The notes: generated by a model from the letters alone, not told the origin. A DNA stretch of 9,783 nucleotides from Gammaproteobacteria bacterium UBA3498 (GCA_002377605.1 DFQD01000230.1:1-9783); one strand, 5' to 3'; shown: positions 1 through 6,835, numbered from the stretch's first letter. A program made the numbers and translations.

Positions 1-397
1 GGCGTACCGGAGTCTCGAGCTAGATAACCTCACGAAAGTAGAATCGCTCTACACCGATGATGTGTACTTTGAAGATCCATCACATGGCGTGCAGGGAAAA
101 GCTGCATTGATTAAGTACTTTACCAATCAATTCCAAAACCTAAAGAACTGTTCTTTTAAATTTCATCAAACCATTACCAATGGTTCAGACATTTTTCTAG
201 CCTGGACTATGTTTGTAAAACATCCACGCCTAAATGGTGGTGAAATGATTCGAGTTGAAGGAGCGAGCTATCTCAAAACTCGAAATGGTAAGATCTACTA
301 CCACCGCGACTACTTCGATCTAGGCGCACTGCTGTATGAACAACTGCCTTTATTAAGCCGCGTGGTTACAAAAATAAAGCAGCGGCTGGGTCAATGA
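1..397 (+). CDS. SnoaL/NTF2-like protein, 5' end cut by window edge
   Basis: The reading frame is open from base 2 to the TGA at 395-397, giving 131 residues. Upstream of the first internal GTG (position 62) it still reads as good protein (AYRSLELDNLTKVESLYTDD), so the gene begins left of the window and the GTG is not the start. The pattern of an N-terminal helix, then LYTDDVYFEDPSHGVQG, then a string of beta strands ending near YYHRDYFDLG is typical of the SnoaL-like / NTF2 cone fold of about 140-150 residues, so roughly 10-20 residues are missing. There is no visible signal peptide in the part seen. The family includes small-molecule isomerases, hydrolases and non-catalytic proteins; substrate cannot be read from sequence. 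The stop overlaps the next start (ATGA), which ties it to the acyl-lipid operon downstream. Fold is fairly sure, function unknown. Confidence 0.85.
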   Translation, partial: AYRSLELDNLTKVESLYTDDVYFEDPSHGVQGKAALIKYFTNQFQNLKNCSFKFHQTITNGSDIFLAWTMFVKHPRLNGGEMIRVEGASYLKTRNGKIYYHRDYFDLGALLYEQLPLLSRVVTKIKQRLGQ

Positions 398-1113
398 ACA
401 TTCTTATTACTGGCGCTAGTTCAGGTATCGGAAAACGATTAGCAATAGACTATTTAAAGACTGGGCATGTTGTTTATTGTTGTGGTCGAGATTTACGAGC
501 TCTGAATCAAATCAAAGAACGGTTTCCCAATCTGGCAATAATTCTTAATTTTGATGTCTGTAGTTTGGATTCTTGCGCTGAATCCTTCACCTCTCTGAAA
601 CCTTTAGATTTAGTAATTCTCAATGCGGGAACTTGCGAATACATCGACGCAAGAAGTTTTGATGCGGCGCTCTACTCGCGAGTCATGCGCGTCAATGTTG
701 AAGGCACCGCAAATTGCTTGCAATTCTTAATTCCCCAGATCAAGGAGGGAGGTTCGCTCGCCCTTATGGGCAGCAGCTCTAGTTTCTTGCCCTTGCCGAA
801 GGCTGAGGCTTATGGGGCATCAAAGGCTGCAATTTATTATCTTGCCCAAACTCTTCGAATCAGTCTAAAACCGGCAAAGATTTGCGTTAGCTATATAGCC
901 CCGGGTTTTGTTGAAACTCCCCTTACCGACCGTAATGACTTTCCTATGCCAATGCGCGTAGATGTATATTATGCTTCTGCTCAAATCCAAAAAGGATTGG
1001 AAAAGGGAAACTGGTTAATTCATTTTCCCAAAAATTTCACCTGGCTTCTCAAAGCAATAGGAGTTCTGCCAGCTCGCTTACAGCACTTTCTCATTGCAAA
1101 GGCCCTAGCATAG
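394..1113 (+). CDS. SDR-family NAD(P)-dependent oxidoreductase
   Basis: This 239-residue protein is a classical short-chain dehydrogenase/reductase. Visible motifs are the nucleotide-binding TGASSGIG at residues 6-13, NAG at 77-79, the structural Asn at 101, a serine run at 127-130 holding the catalytic Ser, and the YxxxK pair Tyr140/Lys144. Arg32 just after the second beta strand (CGRD) suggests a preference for NADP(H). The length is normal for the family and there is no signal peptide, so it should act in the cytoplasm. The ATG at 394 overlaps the upstream stop by four bases (ATGA), which supports translational coupling. In this neighbourhood it probably oxidises or reduces a carbonyl/hydroxyl on a lipid-related substrate, but the actual substrate is inference. 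The C-terminus (about residues 205-239) is hydrophobic and basic and could touch the membrane. Confidence 0.93.
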   Translation: MNILITGASSGIGKRLAIDYLKTGHVVYCCGRDLRALNQIKERFPNLAIILNFDVCSLDSCAESFTSLKPLDLVILNAGTCEYIDARSFDAALYSRVMRVNVEGTANCLQFLIPQIKEGGSLALMGSSSSFLPLPKAEAYGASKAAIYYLAQTLRISLKPAKICVSYIAPGFVETPLTDRNDFPMPMRVDVYYASAQIQKGLEKGNWLIHFPKNFTWLLKAIGVLPARLQHFLIAKALA

Positions 1114-1131
1114 CACCCCTTAACTTGTTTC

Positions 1132-2388
1132 ATGGAAAAACAACGTATCGCAATTATTGGCAGTGGAATTTCTGGATTAACCACAGCTTATCTACTACAC
1201 AAATCTCACGAAATTACATTATTCGAAGCCAATGATTATATAGGCGGGCATACTCATACAGTCAAAGTCGCCCAAGGAGAGCAATCTTATGATATCGACA
1301 CCGGCTTCATAGTTTGCAATGATCGAAATTACCCTAATTTTCTGAAGCTCATGGATAAACTCAACATTGCCATGCAGCCGACCGAAATGAGTTTTAGTGT
1401 TCGCAATAACCCTCTAGGTTTAGAATACAATGGACACAATTTAAATACTCTTTTCTCCCAGCGTCGAAATCTCCTACGTCCAAAATTTTATCGCTTGATT
1501 CGAGATATCTTGTATTTTAATAAGACAGCTAAAAAGGCAATAGAGGAAGGGGTCGCGGAGAATATAACTCTCGACACTTTTGTAACCCAACATTCATTAA
1601 GTGATATATTCAAAAACAACTATCTTTTGCCGATGGTTGCTGCCATCTGGTCATGCAGTCTGGAGCAAGCCGGCGAATTTCCGTTACTTTTTTTTCTAAA
1701 GTTCTTTCTTAATCATGGATTACTGGACATCAAAAACCGCCCACAATGGTACGTTCTAAAAGGAGGATCCAAAGCCTACATCGATCCTATGACCTCAAAG
1801 TTTAAAGACCGAACAAAGTTAAGCACACCAGTGTCTTCCGTTATCCGCAATGATTCCTCCATCGAAGTAAAGCATGCGTCCGGAACAGAAACCTTTGACC
1901 AGATAGTCTTCGCCTGTCACAGCGATCAAACGCTGAGACTTCTAAAAAATGCTAGCATTGAGGAAAAAGAGATCCTTGGTGAGCTGCGTTACCAACTAAA
2001 TGATGTGATCTTGCATTCTGATGCGTCTCTCATGCCCAAAAATTCTCTTTCCTGGGCGAGCTGGAACTTTCTAGCTGGCGAACAAGAGCACAATGATCCA
2101 CCATTGGTTACTTATTGCATGAATATTTTACAAGATATTGCCAGCGACCAACCTTTTCTTGTTTCACTAAATGCGCGACATAAAATCGACCCCGAGAAAA
2201 TAATGGGTGAATACAACTATGCCCATCCTGTCTATTCAGTTGCGGGAATGAAAGCCCAATCCAGACGAAATGAAATATCTGGAATCGGGCGAATCCACTA
2301 TTGCGGCGCTTATTGGTACAGCGGATTTCATGAAGACGGAGTTCGAAGCGCACTAGATATTGGCGAAAATTTTGGAGTCTACTTGTGA
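1132..2388 (+). CDS. FAD-dependent oxidoreductase (flavin amine oxidase-like), CFA-linked type
   Basis: The 418-residue product opens with a Rossmann dinucleotide-binding motif, IAIIGSGISGL (residues 6-16), has the ribose-binding acidic residue Glu32, and the GGHTHTV stretch at 38-44 seen in amine oxidase/phytoene desaturase-like flavoproteins. The C-terminal FAD motif is YCGAYWYSGFHEDGVRSAL (390-408). It belongs to the amine-oxidase-like flavoproteins that sit beside DUF1365 and CFA-like methyltransferase genes in many proteobacteria. In Rhodobacter an equivalent FAD/DUF1365 pair is in the RpoE-ChrR singlet-oxygen regulon. A role in desaturating or oxidising a modified acyl chain is plausible; true amine oxidation is unlikely in this context. 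The gene follows the SDR by 18 bases with no clear Shine-Dalgarno, and its stop overlaps the next start. Soluble, no signal peptide. Confidence 0.9.
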   Translation: MEKQRIAIIGSGISGLTTAYLLHKSHEITLFEANDYIGGHTHTVKVAQGEQSYDIDTGFIVCNDRNYPNFLKLMDKLNIAMQPTEMSFSVRNNPLGLEYNGHNLNTLFSQRRNLLRPKFYRLIRDILYFNKTAKKAIEEGVAENITLDTFVTQHSLSDIFKNNYLLPMVAAIWSCSLEQAGEFPLLFFLKFFLNHGLLDIKNRPQWYVLKGGSKAYIDPMTSKFKDRTKLSTPVSSVIRNDSSIEVKHASGTETFDQIVFACHSDQTLRLLKNASIEEKEILGELRYQLNDVILHSDASLMPKNSLSWASWNFLAGEQEHNDPPLVTYCMNILQDIASDQPFLVSLNARHKIDPEKIMGEYNYAHPVYSVAGMKAQSRRNEISGIGRIHYCGAYWYSGFHEDGVRSALDIGENFGVYL

Positions 2389-3179
2389 TGTCGTCTAGCA
2401 AGAACTTTGAAAGCGCGATTTACGAAGGTTTCGTCCGACATCGACGCCACTCTCCGAGCAAGCATGAGTTTCGCTACCCAATATTCATGTTTCTTCTTAA
2501 GGCAGAAGAGATTCCGAAGGTATTACAATCTTTTTGGCAACTAGGAACTCGAGTTTTGAATTGGGCGCGCTTTAGAAGAAAAGACTACTTAGGCGAGCAC
2601 GACGAGAATTTGAGCCAATCAGTAAAATCGAAAATTACCGAATTGCTCGGCAACAAAGATCGTCAATTAGATGGAGATGTTTATGTTCTCTGTCACCTGC
2701 GTTATTTCGGTTTATACTTTAGCCCCCTTAATATTTATTTTCTTAAGGACGATTCAAAATTTAGGTATGTCCTCGCAGAAGTTAGCAATACGCCTTGGAA
2801 TGAGAAGCACTATTACTTACTAGATCCGGATGACTTAGCACCTCACCAGAAAACTTTCCATGTATCGCCTTTTATTCCTATGGATCAGACTTATAGATGG
2901 AGAATTAAGCCGCCTTTTTCAAATTCCAAACGATGTGTAATTCACATTGAGAGTACTCAAAACTGCAACAACACGAAACTATTCGATGCCACCCTCAATT
3001 TGAAAAGGAAACCATTAATCCAAAGAGAGCTTAACCGCGTATTGCTTAAAACGCCCATACAAACAGTAAGTATTGTGATGGGCATTTATTGGCAGGCAAT
3101 AAAACTTTTTTTAAAACGAACCCCGTTTTACGGACACCCAAAAAAAAATAAGATCAAAATCGAAAAAGGTACTCTATGA
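2388..3179 (+). CDS. DUF1365 family protein
   Basis: About 263 residues. Conserved DUF1365 blocks are visible in order: YEGFVRHRRHSPSKHEFRY near residues 12-30, GDVYVLCHLRYFGLYFSPLN near 96-115, EVSNTPWNEKHYY near 131-143 and KTFHVSPFIPMDQTYRW near 155-171. The length is normal for the family. The biochemical activity of DUF1365 is not established; it is almost always next to the flavoprotein and CFA-like methyltransferase found here, so a shared step on phospholipid acyl chains is the likely job. Two starts are possible: GTG at 2385 (GTGA overlap with the upstream stop) or ATG at 2388 (TGATG overlap). A GGAG at 2373-2376 lies 8 bases before the GTG and 11 before the ATG, so the choice between them is open; I list the ATG. 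The end overlaps the next gene by ATGA. Confidence 0.9.
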   Translation: MSSSKNFESAIYEGFVRHRRHSPSKHEFRYPIFMFLLKAEEIPKVLQSFWQLGTRVLNWARFRRKDYLGEHDENLSQSVKSKITELLGNKDRQLDGDVYVLCHLRYFGLYFSPLNIYFLKDDSKFRYVLAEVSNTPWNEKHYYLLDPDDLAPHQKTFHVSPFIPMDQTYRWRIKPPFSNSKRCVIHIESTQNCNNTKLFDATLNLKRKPLIQRELNRVLLKTPIQTVSIVMGIYWQAIKLFLKRTPFYGHPKKNKIKIEKGTL

Positions 3180-4426
3180 GCCAGAAAGAATGGACTGTTG
3201 CAGATAGAGACTCGGAAGAAGTATTACCGAAATCAATTGAACTGCTCCGCAAAATGCTGATCCAAGTACTCAGCCGAGCTACTGAAGGACATTTTTTACT
3301 GCGAGAAAAAGGCCGAGTAATTGCCGAAGTCGGCGACAGGGATTCAAGCTTAAAAGCAGAAGCCGATGTGCTTGATTGGAGAGCTTATCGCCGCGCCTTG
3401 TTAGGGGGGAATACTGCCGCAGGCGAAGCATTTGTAGACGGATGGTGGACCTCTCCCGACATAACTCAAGTCACTCGTTTCTTTTCTCGAAATCTAGCAA
3501 TGATGGATTATTGGGATAATCGATTTGGCTGGCTGTTAAAACCATTCAGTTTGTTTCGCGCAATTAGTCGGGCAAATACAAAAGCTCAAGCAAAAAAAAA
3601 TATTCTTGCTCACTACGATTTAGGTAACGATCTTTACCAAACCTTTCTCGATTCAAGAATGCAATACAGCTCTGCCTTATACCACTCACCAAAAGATTCT
3701 TTACAGCAAGCACAGATAAATAAATTGACAAGAATTTGCGAGCAGCTAAAACTTAAAGAATCCGATCATCTTCTTGAAGTGGGCTCTGGATGGGGTGGAT
3801 TAGCAGTTTTTGCTGCTAAAAATTATGGCTGTCGAGTAACAACGACGACTATTTCAGATGAACAATTTCGATATGCAACAAATGAAATAAAACGAGAAGG
3901 GTTAACTGATTGTATAAACTTGTTATCAGAAGACTACCGCCTATTAGAAGGGCAATACGACAAAATCGTTTCAGTCGAAATGATTGAGGCTGTGGGAAAG
4001 AAGTTCTTGCCAGGCTATTTCAACAAACTAAACGCTCTACTGAAACCAAACGGGCTATTACTTATTCAAGCGATAATTATCGCTGATCAACGATTTAAGG
4101 CATATTGCCGCGGTGAAGATTTTATTCAAAAACACATTTTCCCAGGCGGTTTCCTACCCTCATTGAGTCTAGTTACGAAGATCATTGCAAATTCAACAGA
4201 ACTTGTTGTGCGAGACATTTTAGATATTGGTCTCGATTATGCGCAGACCCTTGCGCATTGGCATGCAAACTTTAAGAACCACCGCGCGAATCTAGAAAAG
4301 CTAGGTTATGACGAAAGATTCCAGAATCTCTGGTCCTATTATTTGGGTTATTGTGAAGGCGGATTTCTCGAGCGGCGGATAAGCGCGGCTCAAATTCTTG
4401 CTAGTAAGGCGCCACATATCTACTGA
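3176..4426 (+). CDS. Cyclopropane-fatty-acid-synthase-like SAM-dependent methyltransferase
   Basis: The 416-residue protein matches the CFA synthase/mycolic acid methyltransferase family end to end. Residues 143-159 (ILAHYDLGNDLYQTFLD) are the family hallmark, LLEVGSGWGGLA (199-210) is SAM motif I, and SVEMIEAVG (266-274) and HIFPGGFLPS (320-329) follow as in E. coli Cfa. Such enzymes transfer a methylene or methyl group from SAM to a double bond in an acyl chain of a membrane phospholipid. Aligned by eye with E. coli Cfa, Glu239 and Tyr317 are kept (Glu271, Tyr355) but Cys139 is Ser166 and His266 is Gln298, which changes the bicarbonate pocket. The product may therefore be a methylated olefin, as made by UfaM-type enzymes, rather than a cyclopropane; this is inference. 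The start ATG overlaps the DUF1365 stop, with AAGG 6-9 bases upstream. Confidence 0.93.
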   Translation: MSQKEWTVADRDSEEVLPKSIELLRKMLIQVLSRATEGHFLLREKGRVIAEVGDRDSSLKAEADVLDWRAYRRALLGGNTAAGEAFVDGWWTSPDITQVTRFFSRNLAMMDYWDNRFGWLLKPFSLFRAISRANTKAQAKKNILAHYDLGNDLYQTFLDSRMQYSSALYHSPKDSLQQAQINKLTRICEQLKLKESDHLLEVGSGWGGLAVFAAKNYGCRVTTTTISDEQFRYATNEIKREGLTDCINLLSEDYRLLEGQYDKIVSVEMIEAVGKKFLPGYFNKLNALLKPNGLLLIQAIIIADQRFKAYCRGEDFIQKHIFPGGFLPSLSLVTKIIANSTELVVRDILDIGLDYAQTLAHWHANFKNHRANLEKLGYDERFQNLWSYYLGYCEGGFLERRISAAQILASKAPHIY

Positions 4427-4437
4427 GTAGGCTCATA

Positions 4438-4962
4438 ATGAAATTGCAAGCTGCCTTTTCTTCAAAACTTTGTAATATAATTTTTTTCAATTTAATGTGG
4501 GTAGGATTGGTCATAGGACGAGAATCTCTATTGGGGTTAACAGTGCCGATGGTTTTGATTTATTCGGCGATATTAGTTTTCATTGAGATCATTAAGATCC
4601 AACAGCTGTTGGTACCGGCTGCGCTTGGAATAACGATTGATTCAATCCTGACTGTATTTGGAATTTTTGATTTCGGCGACACGACTCTCTTAATTCCATT
4701 GTGGCTTGTTACACTTTGGATTGCCTTTTCAACCACCCTAACGCAATCGTTAAAATTTATTGGCAATAATTGGTTGGTCACTGTTACTTCGGGTGCAGTG
4801 GTGTTGCCTTTTAATTACGCAGTTGGAGAAAGATTGGGTGCTGTCACATTTACTGAAAACTATTTTCTAACCGTCTTCATTATTGGAATAATCTGGTCGG
4901 TGTGTCTTCCTCTACTATTTGCAACTACTGATGAAAGCTTTAAGAAAAAATTTGCAGCTTAG
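4438..4962 (+). CDS. DUF2878 family inner-membrane protein
   Basis: This is a 174-residue, strongly hydrophobic protein with about five or six membrane segments (roughly residues 11-26, 31-50, 57-76, 83-102, 111-128 and 141-161) and a short basic tail (FKKKFAA). Size, layout and position directly after a CFA-like gene fit DUF2878, a family without known function that is restricted mostly to proteobacterial operons of this kind. The start codon lies 11 bases after the methyltransferase stop; the sequence GAGTAGG spanning that stop is a weak ribosome-binding site. It could hold or supply a lipid substrate in the inner membrane, but nothing in the sequence shows a catalytic site. The family call comes from gene order and topology more than from a motif. 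Confidence 0.8.
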   Translation: MKLQAAFSSKLCNIIFFNLMWVGLVIGRESLLGLTVPMVLIYSAILVFIEIIKIQQLLVPAALGITIDSILTVFGIFDFGDTTLLIPLWLVTLWIAFSTTLTQSLKFIGNNWLVTVTSGAVVLPFNYAVGERLGAVTFTENYFLTVFIIGIIWSVCLPLLFATTDESFKKKFAA

Positions 4963-5449
4963 TCTGACGCTGCTGCTATCGCTATATGCTCCATTAAGTT
5001 TGGCAACTCTAACTGATGAACTTCAATTAGTAGGAGAAGCAAGACTTAATGTACTATTTTGGTCCATATATGACAGCTCGCTTTACACAACTACTGGGAG
5101 ATACTTTGGTGTTGAGCCTAAGCTGACTCTGCGAATTCACTATCTTCGCAAAATTGAGAGCAGTAAATTGCTAGATCGAACGAGCGAAGAGTGGGAAAAA
5201 CATTCAATTGTAGAACAAGATATTGAAACTTGGCTGGAGAAGCTTGCCTCAATCTTGCCTGATGTTGAAAAAGGAGAAACGCTAACACTGCAGGTTGAAG
5301 ATAATCTTAGCAGCAGCTTCTATTTAAACGATGAGTTAATTGGCAATGTTGAAGACGCTGCCTTTACACAAGCGTTTCTCGCCATTTGGTTATCTGATAA
5401 AAGTAGTTATCCCAAGCAGCAAGCCCAACTGGTAGGTATACGGAATTAG
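4931..5449 (+). CDS. Exported chalcone-isomerase-like (CHASRI/Chalcone_3) protein
   Basis: The 172-residue product starts with a Sec signal peptide: basic MKALRKN, a leucine-rich core, and a likely cut after Ala25 (LSLA/TLT). The mature part holds the family pattern GEARLNVLFWSIYDSSLYT (about 35-53) and LTLRIHYLRKIESSKLLDRT (65-84), followed by EEW. Bacterial members of this family share the chalcone isomerase fold but are not expected to make flavonoids; fatty-acid binding, as in plant FAP proteins, is a reasonable analogy. I choose ATG 4931 because the open frame above it (a TTG at 4919) would add residues before the basic signal-peptide end. The start lies inside the DUF2878 gene with a 32-base overlap, so translation is probably coupled. 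It is the last gene of the operon in this window. In related operons I expect a DUF3833 lipoprotein next, which is not here. Confidence 0.87.
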   Translation: MKALRKNLQLSLTLLLSLYAPLSLATLTDELQLVGEARLNVLFWSIYDSSLYTTTGRYFGVEPKLTLRIHYLRKIESSKLLDRTSEEWEKHSIVEQDIETWLEKLASILPDVEKGETLTLQVEDNLSSSFYLNDELIGNVEDAAFTQAFLAIWLSDKSSYPKQQAQLVGIRN

Positions 5450-5702
5450 GCCTTAGGGGATCCTAATCGATTAAACCAGACACTAATGATTTACCAACGC
5501 GCGCATCGTGGTCGAATCAAAAGACCAATTGACTCCATATAAGAATCTGCTAAATCTTCGACGGAAACGGTCCGGCCCTAGGCTTAATCCATTGAGCGAC
5601 CCCTTTGACCACATTGGGGGCTATGTTTCGGTTTATTGAAGATTTTGTGAGTCTTTACTTACAGCTAGCACAAACAAATATCACAAAAAGATAACAGTTT
5701 GA
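5450..5702. other. Convergent intergenic spacer, no gene seen
   Basis: This 253-base stretch lies between the end of the plus-strand lipid operon and the end of the minus-strand DapA-like gene. I find no convincing coding frame or RNA gene in it. It holds three candidate stem structures. ATTAGG (5445-5450) can pair with CCTAAT (5462-5467), competing with TTAGG/CCTAA at 5453-5466. AGC plus CCCC (5595-5603, two-base bulge) can pair with GGGG plus GCT (5616-5622). TTTTGTGA (5643-5650) can pair with TCACAAAA (5681-5688) across a 30-base loop. None has a clean run of T after a strong GC stem, so intrinsic termination is not proven for either strand. Confidence 0.6.
5595..5622 (+). terminator. Weak candidate hairpin downstream of the lipid operon
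   Basis: AGC (5595-5597) and CCCC (5600-5603) pair with GGGG (5616-5619) and GCT (5620-5622), leaving a two-base bulge and a 12-base loop. The following bases (ATGTTTCGGTTT) are only moderately T-rich, and the structure lies about 145 bases past the stop codon, so it is a poor match to a textbook terminator. Confidence 0.22.
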
Positions 5703-6689
5703 TTACACGACTAAGTAGGGTTTCAATGCTGCAAAGCGATATTCAATTTCTTCGATCTGTTGGGGGGTAAAACTGTACTCACCTCGTCGGGACTTCGTGT
5801 TTTTAAACACACCCCGCATTTGCATTACATAAAGGCGCACACCGGGTATCAAGCTGTCAAGGTTCGAGATTAGTAGTAATCTGGAATAACACTCTAACAG
5901 TGCTTCCTCGTCTCCTGCTAAATGGAGTTCCCACATTTTGGCGAAAACGTCAGCATACATTGCACCACCGGTCATAACCCCATCAGTGCCTATGCGCATC
6001 TCGTATAACCAACCTCTGCCAAAGGTTGCACCGAACACACTGCGAATCGGATCCGGTTGATACTTTTGCAGGGCAAGCATGCGCTCCTGAACACGACCAT
6101 ATTCTTCCTTTACATAGCCACACTGGGGTAGCTCTCGCGCCAAGTCCACTAGAAAGTCGACTGTTAACTCTATATCCGGTCCACCGCTGGTTTGAACGAA
6201 GATCGGCTTGTCGGTGACCTCGCAAAGTGCACGGTAGTAATTTCGAATGTCATTTAGAGTTGTCGCAGTTCTTGGCGGGATAGCAATCATGCCGTCTGGA
6301 TTTAAGGACTCAGCCACTTCGGCATACTCCAACATCCCGTCGGTGTCATCCGCTTGTACACCAAGTACCAAAGCCATACTAGTACCTCGATTGGCTTCTG
6401 CCAGAGTTTGAAATCCCTTGATTCGTTCTTCTTTACTCAGGTATCTCTGTTCACTGGAGTTTTGCGGCCATACCAACCCCTGTACTCCACTCTTAGCACA
6501 GAAGGCAACTTCATTTGCTAAATCCTCATAGTCGACTTGGTCATCTTCAGTATAGGGGGTGCTCATGATCATGAAAGCGCCACGCATCATATTTTTAGGC
6601 TGAGCGAAAATGCTTGAGCAAGGCGATAACGTTATCGTACCCATTCCGGCGAGAACTTGTCGACGCGTAATCAGGGAATTGATTGCCAT
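5703..6689 (-). CDS. Tat-exported DapA/N-acetylneuraminate lyase family protein
   Basis: The 328-residue product has a twin-arginine signal (TRRQVLAGMG at residues 8-17, hydrophobic core, likely cut after Ala29 in IFA/QPK), so it should fold in the cytoplasm and be exported. The rest is a full-length TIM barrel of the class I, Schiff-base DapA family. The lysine expected to form the Schiff base is Lys194 in GYVKEEYG. Other hallmarks are altered: the GTTGE loop reads QNSSE (76-80, followed by RYLSKEE), and the PYY tyrosine site reads PPR (138-140). It is therefore not a housekeeping lysine-biosynthesis enzyme; a lyase or aldolase acting on an exported or imported 2-oxo acid is more likely, or the activity may be lost. 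A GAGGT motif sits 7 bases before its ATG. It is transcribed away from the PQQ dehydrogenase gene. Confidence 0.88.
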   Translation of the reverse strand: MAINSLITRRQVLAGMGTITLSPCSSIFAQPKNMMRGAFMIMSTPYTEDDQVDYEDLANEVAFCAKSGVQGLVWPQNSSEQRYLSKEERIKGFQTLAEANRGTSMALVLGVQADDTDGMLEYAEVAESLNPDGMIAIPPRTATTLNDIRNYYRALCEVTDKPIFVQTSGGPDIELTVDFLVDLARELPQCGYVKEEYGRVQERMLALQKYQPDPIRSVFGATFGRGWLYEMRIGTDGVMTGGAMYADVFAKMWELHLAGDEEALLECYSRLLLISNLDSLIPGVRLYVMQMRGVFKNTKSRRGEYSFTPQQIEEIEYRFAALKPYLVV

Positions 6690-6696
6690 TGCTAGT

Positions 6697-6701
6697 ACCT
6701 C
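6697..6701 (-). promoter_or_regulatory. Ribosome-binding site of the DapA-like gene
   Basis: Read on the minus strand this is GAGGT, seven bases before the ATG whose first base is 6689. It fixes the start that gives an intact twin-arginine signal peptide. Confidence 0.7.
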
Positions 6702-6764
6702 GCTTGGGATAGGCTAGTTTATTCTGCTAGCGTAAACTTCTGCACGACGGGGGCCCCTATTTCT

Positions 6765-6835
6765 TTCACCTAGCGGCCAGTGGCGATCGCTCTTTTATTT
6801 CTAACTGGTATTCTTAATTCTCAACCTTAGGTGAA
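6765..6835. repeat. 8-base inverted repeat in the divergent promoter region
   Basis: TTCACCTA (6765-6772) and its exact reverse complement TAGGTGAA (6828-6835) flank a 55-base interval. The spacing of about six helical turns between arm centres would suit two half-sites of a looping regulator, but an 8-base match in 300 bases can also be chance. Confidence 0.35.

Noticed and set aside
2108..2401. Minus-strand 97-codon open frame
   Set aside because: It lies antisense inside the flavoprotein gene, whose C-terminal FAD motif is clearly coding; no known pattern in the antisense product.
3140..3148. Runs of nine A at 3140-3148 and 3592-3600 as possible slippage or frameshift sites
   Set aside because: Both lie in frame inside intact genes and simply encode lysine-rich stretches; no alternative frame product of interest follows.
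4560..4781. Minus-strand 73-codon open frame within DUF2878
   Set aside because: Antisense to a clear membrane protein; no supporting signal.
4931..5449. Flavonoid (chalcone) isomerase function
   Set aside because: The protein is exported and sits in a fatty acid operon; bacterial members of this fold are not expected to process chalcones.
5505..5535. GGTCGAATC followed by AAAAGACC, resembling a tRNA T-arm
   Set aside because: No matching acceptor, D-arm or anticodon stem could be assembled around it.
5983..6225. Open frames at 5983-6225 (minus) and 6026-6217 (plus) inside the DapA-like gene
   Set aside because: Both are out-of-frame shadows of the barrel around the Schiff-base lysine region.
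5703..6689. Calling the gene dapA (lysine biosynthesis)
   Set aside because: It has a Tat signal and lacks the GTTGE and PYY active-site motifs.
6783..6790. GCGATCGC octamer (also at 9002-9009), like the cyanobacterial HIP1 repeat
   Set aside because: Only two copies in nearly 10 kb, one of them in coding sequence, and the gene content does not look cyanobacterial.
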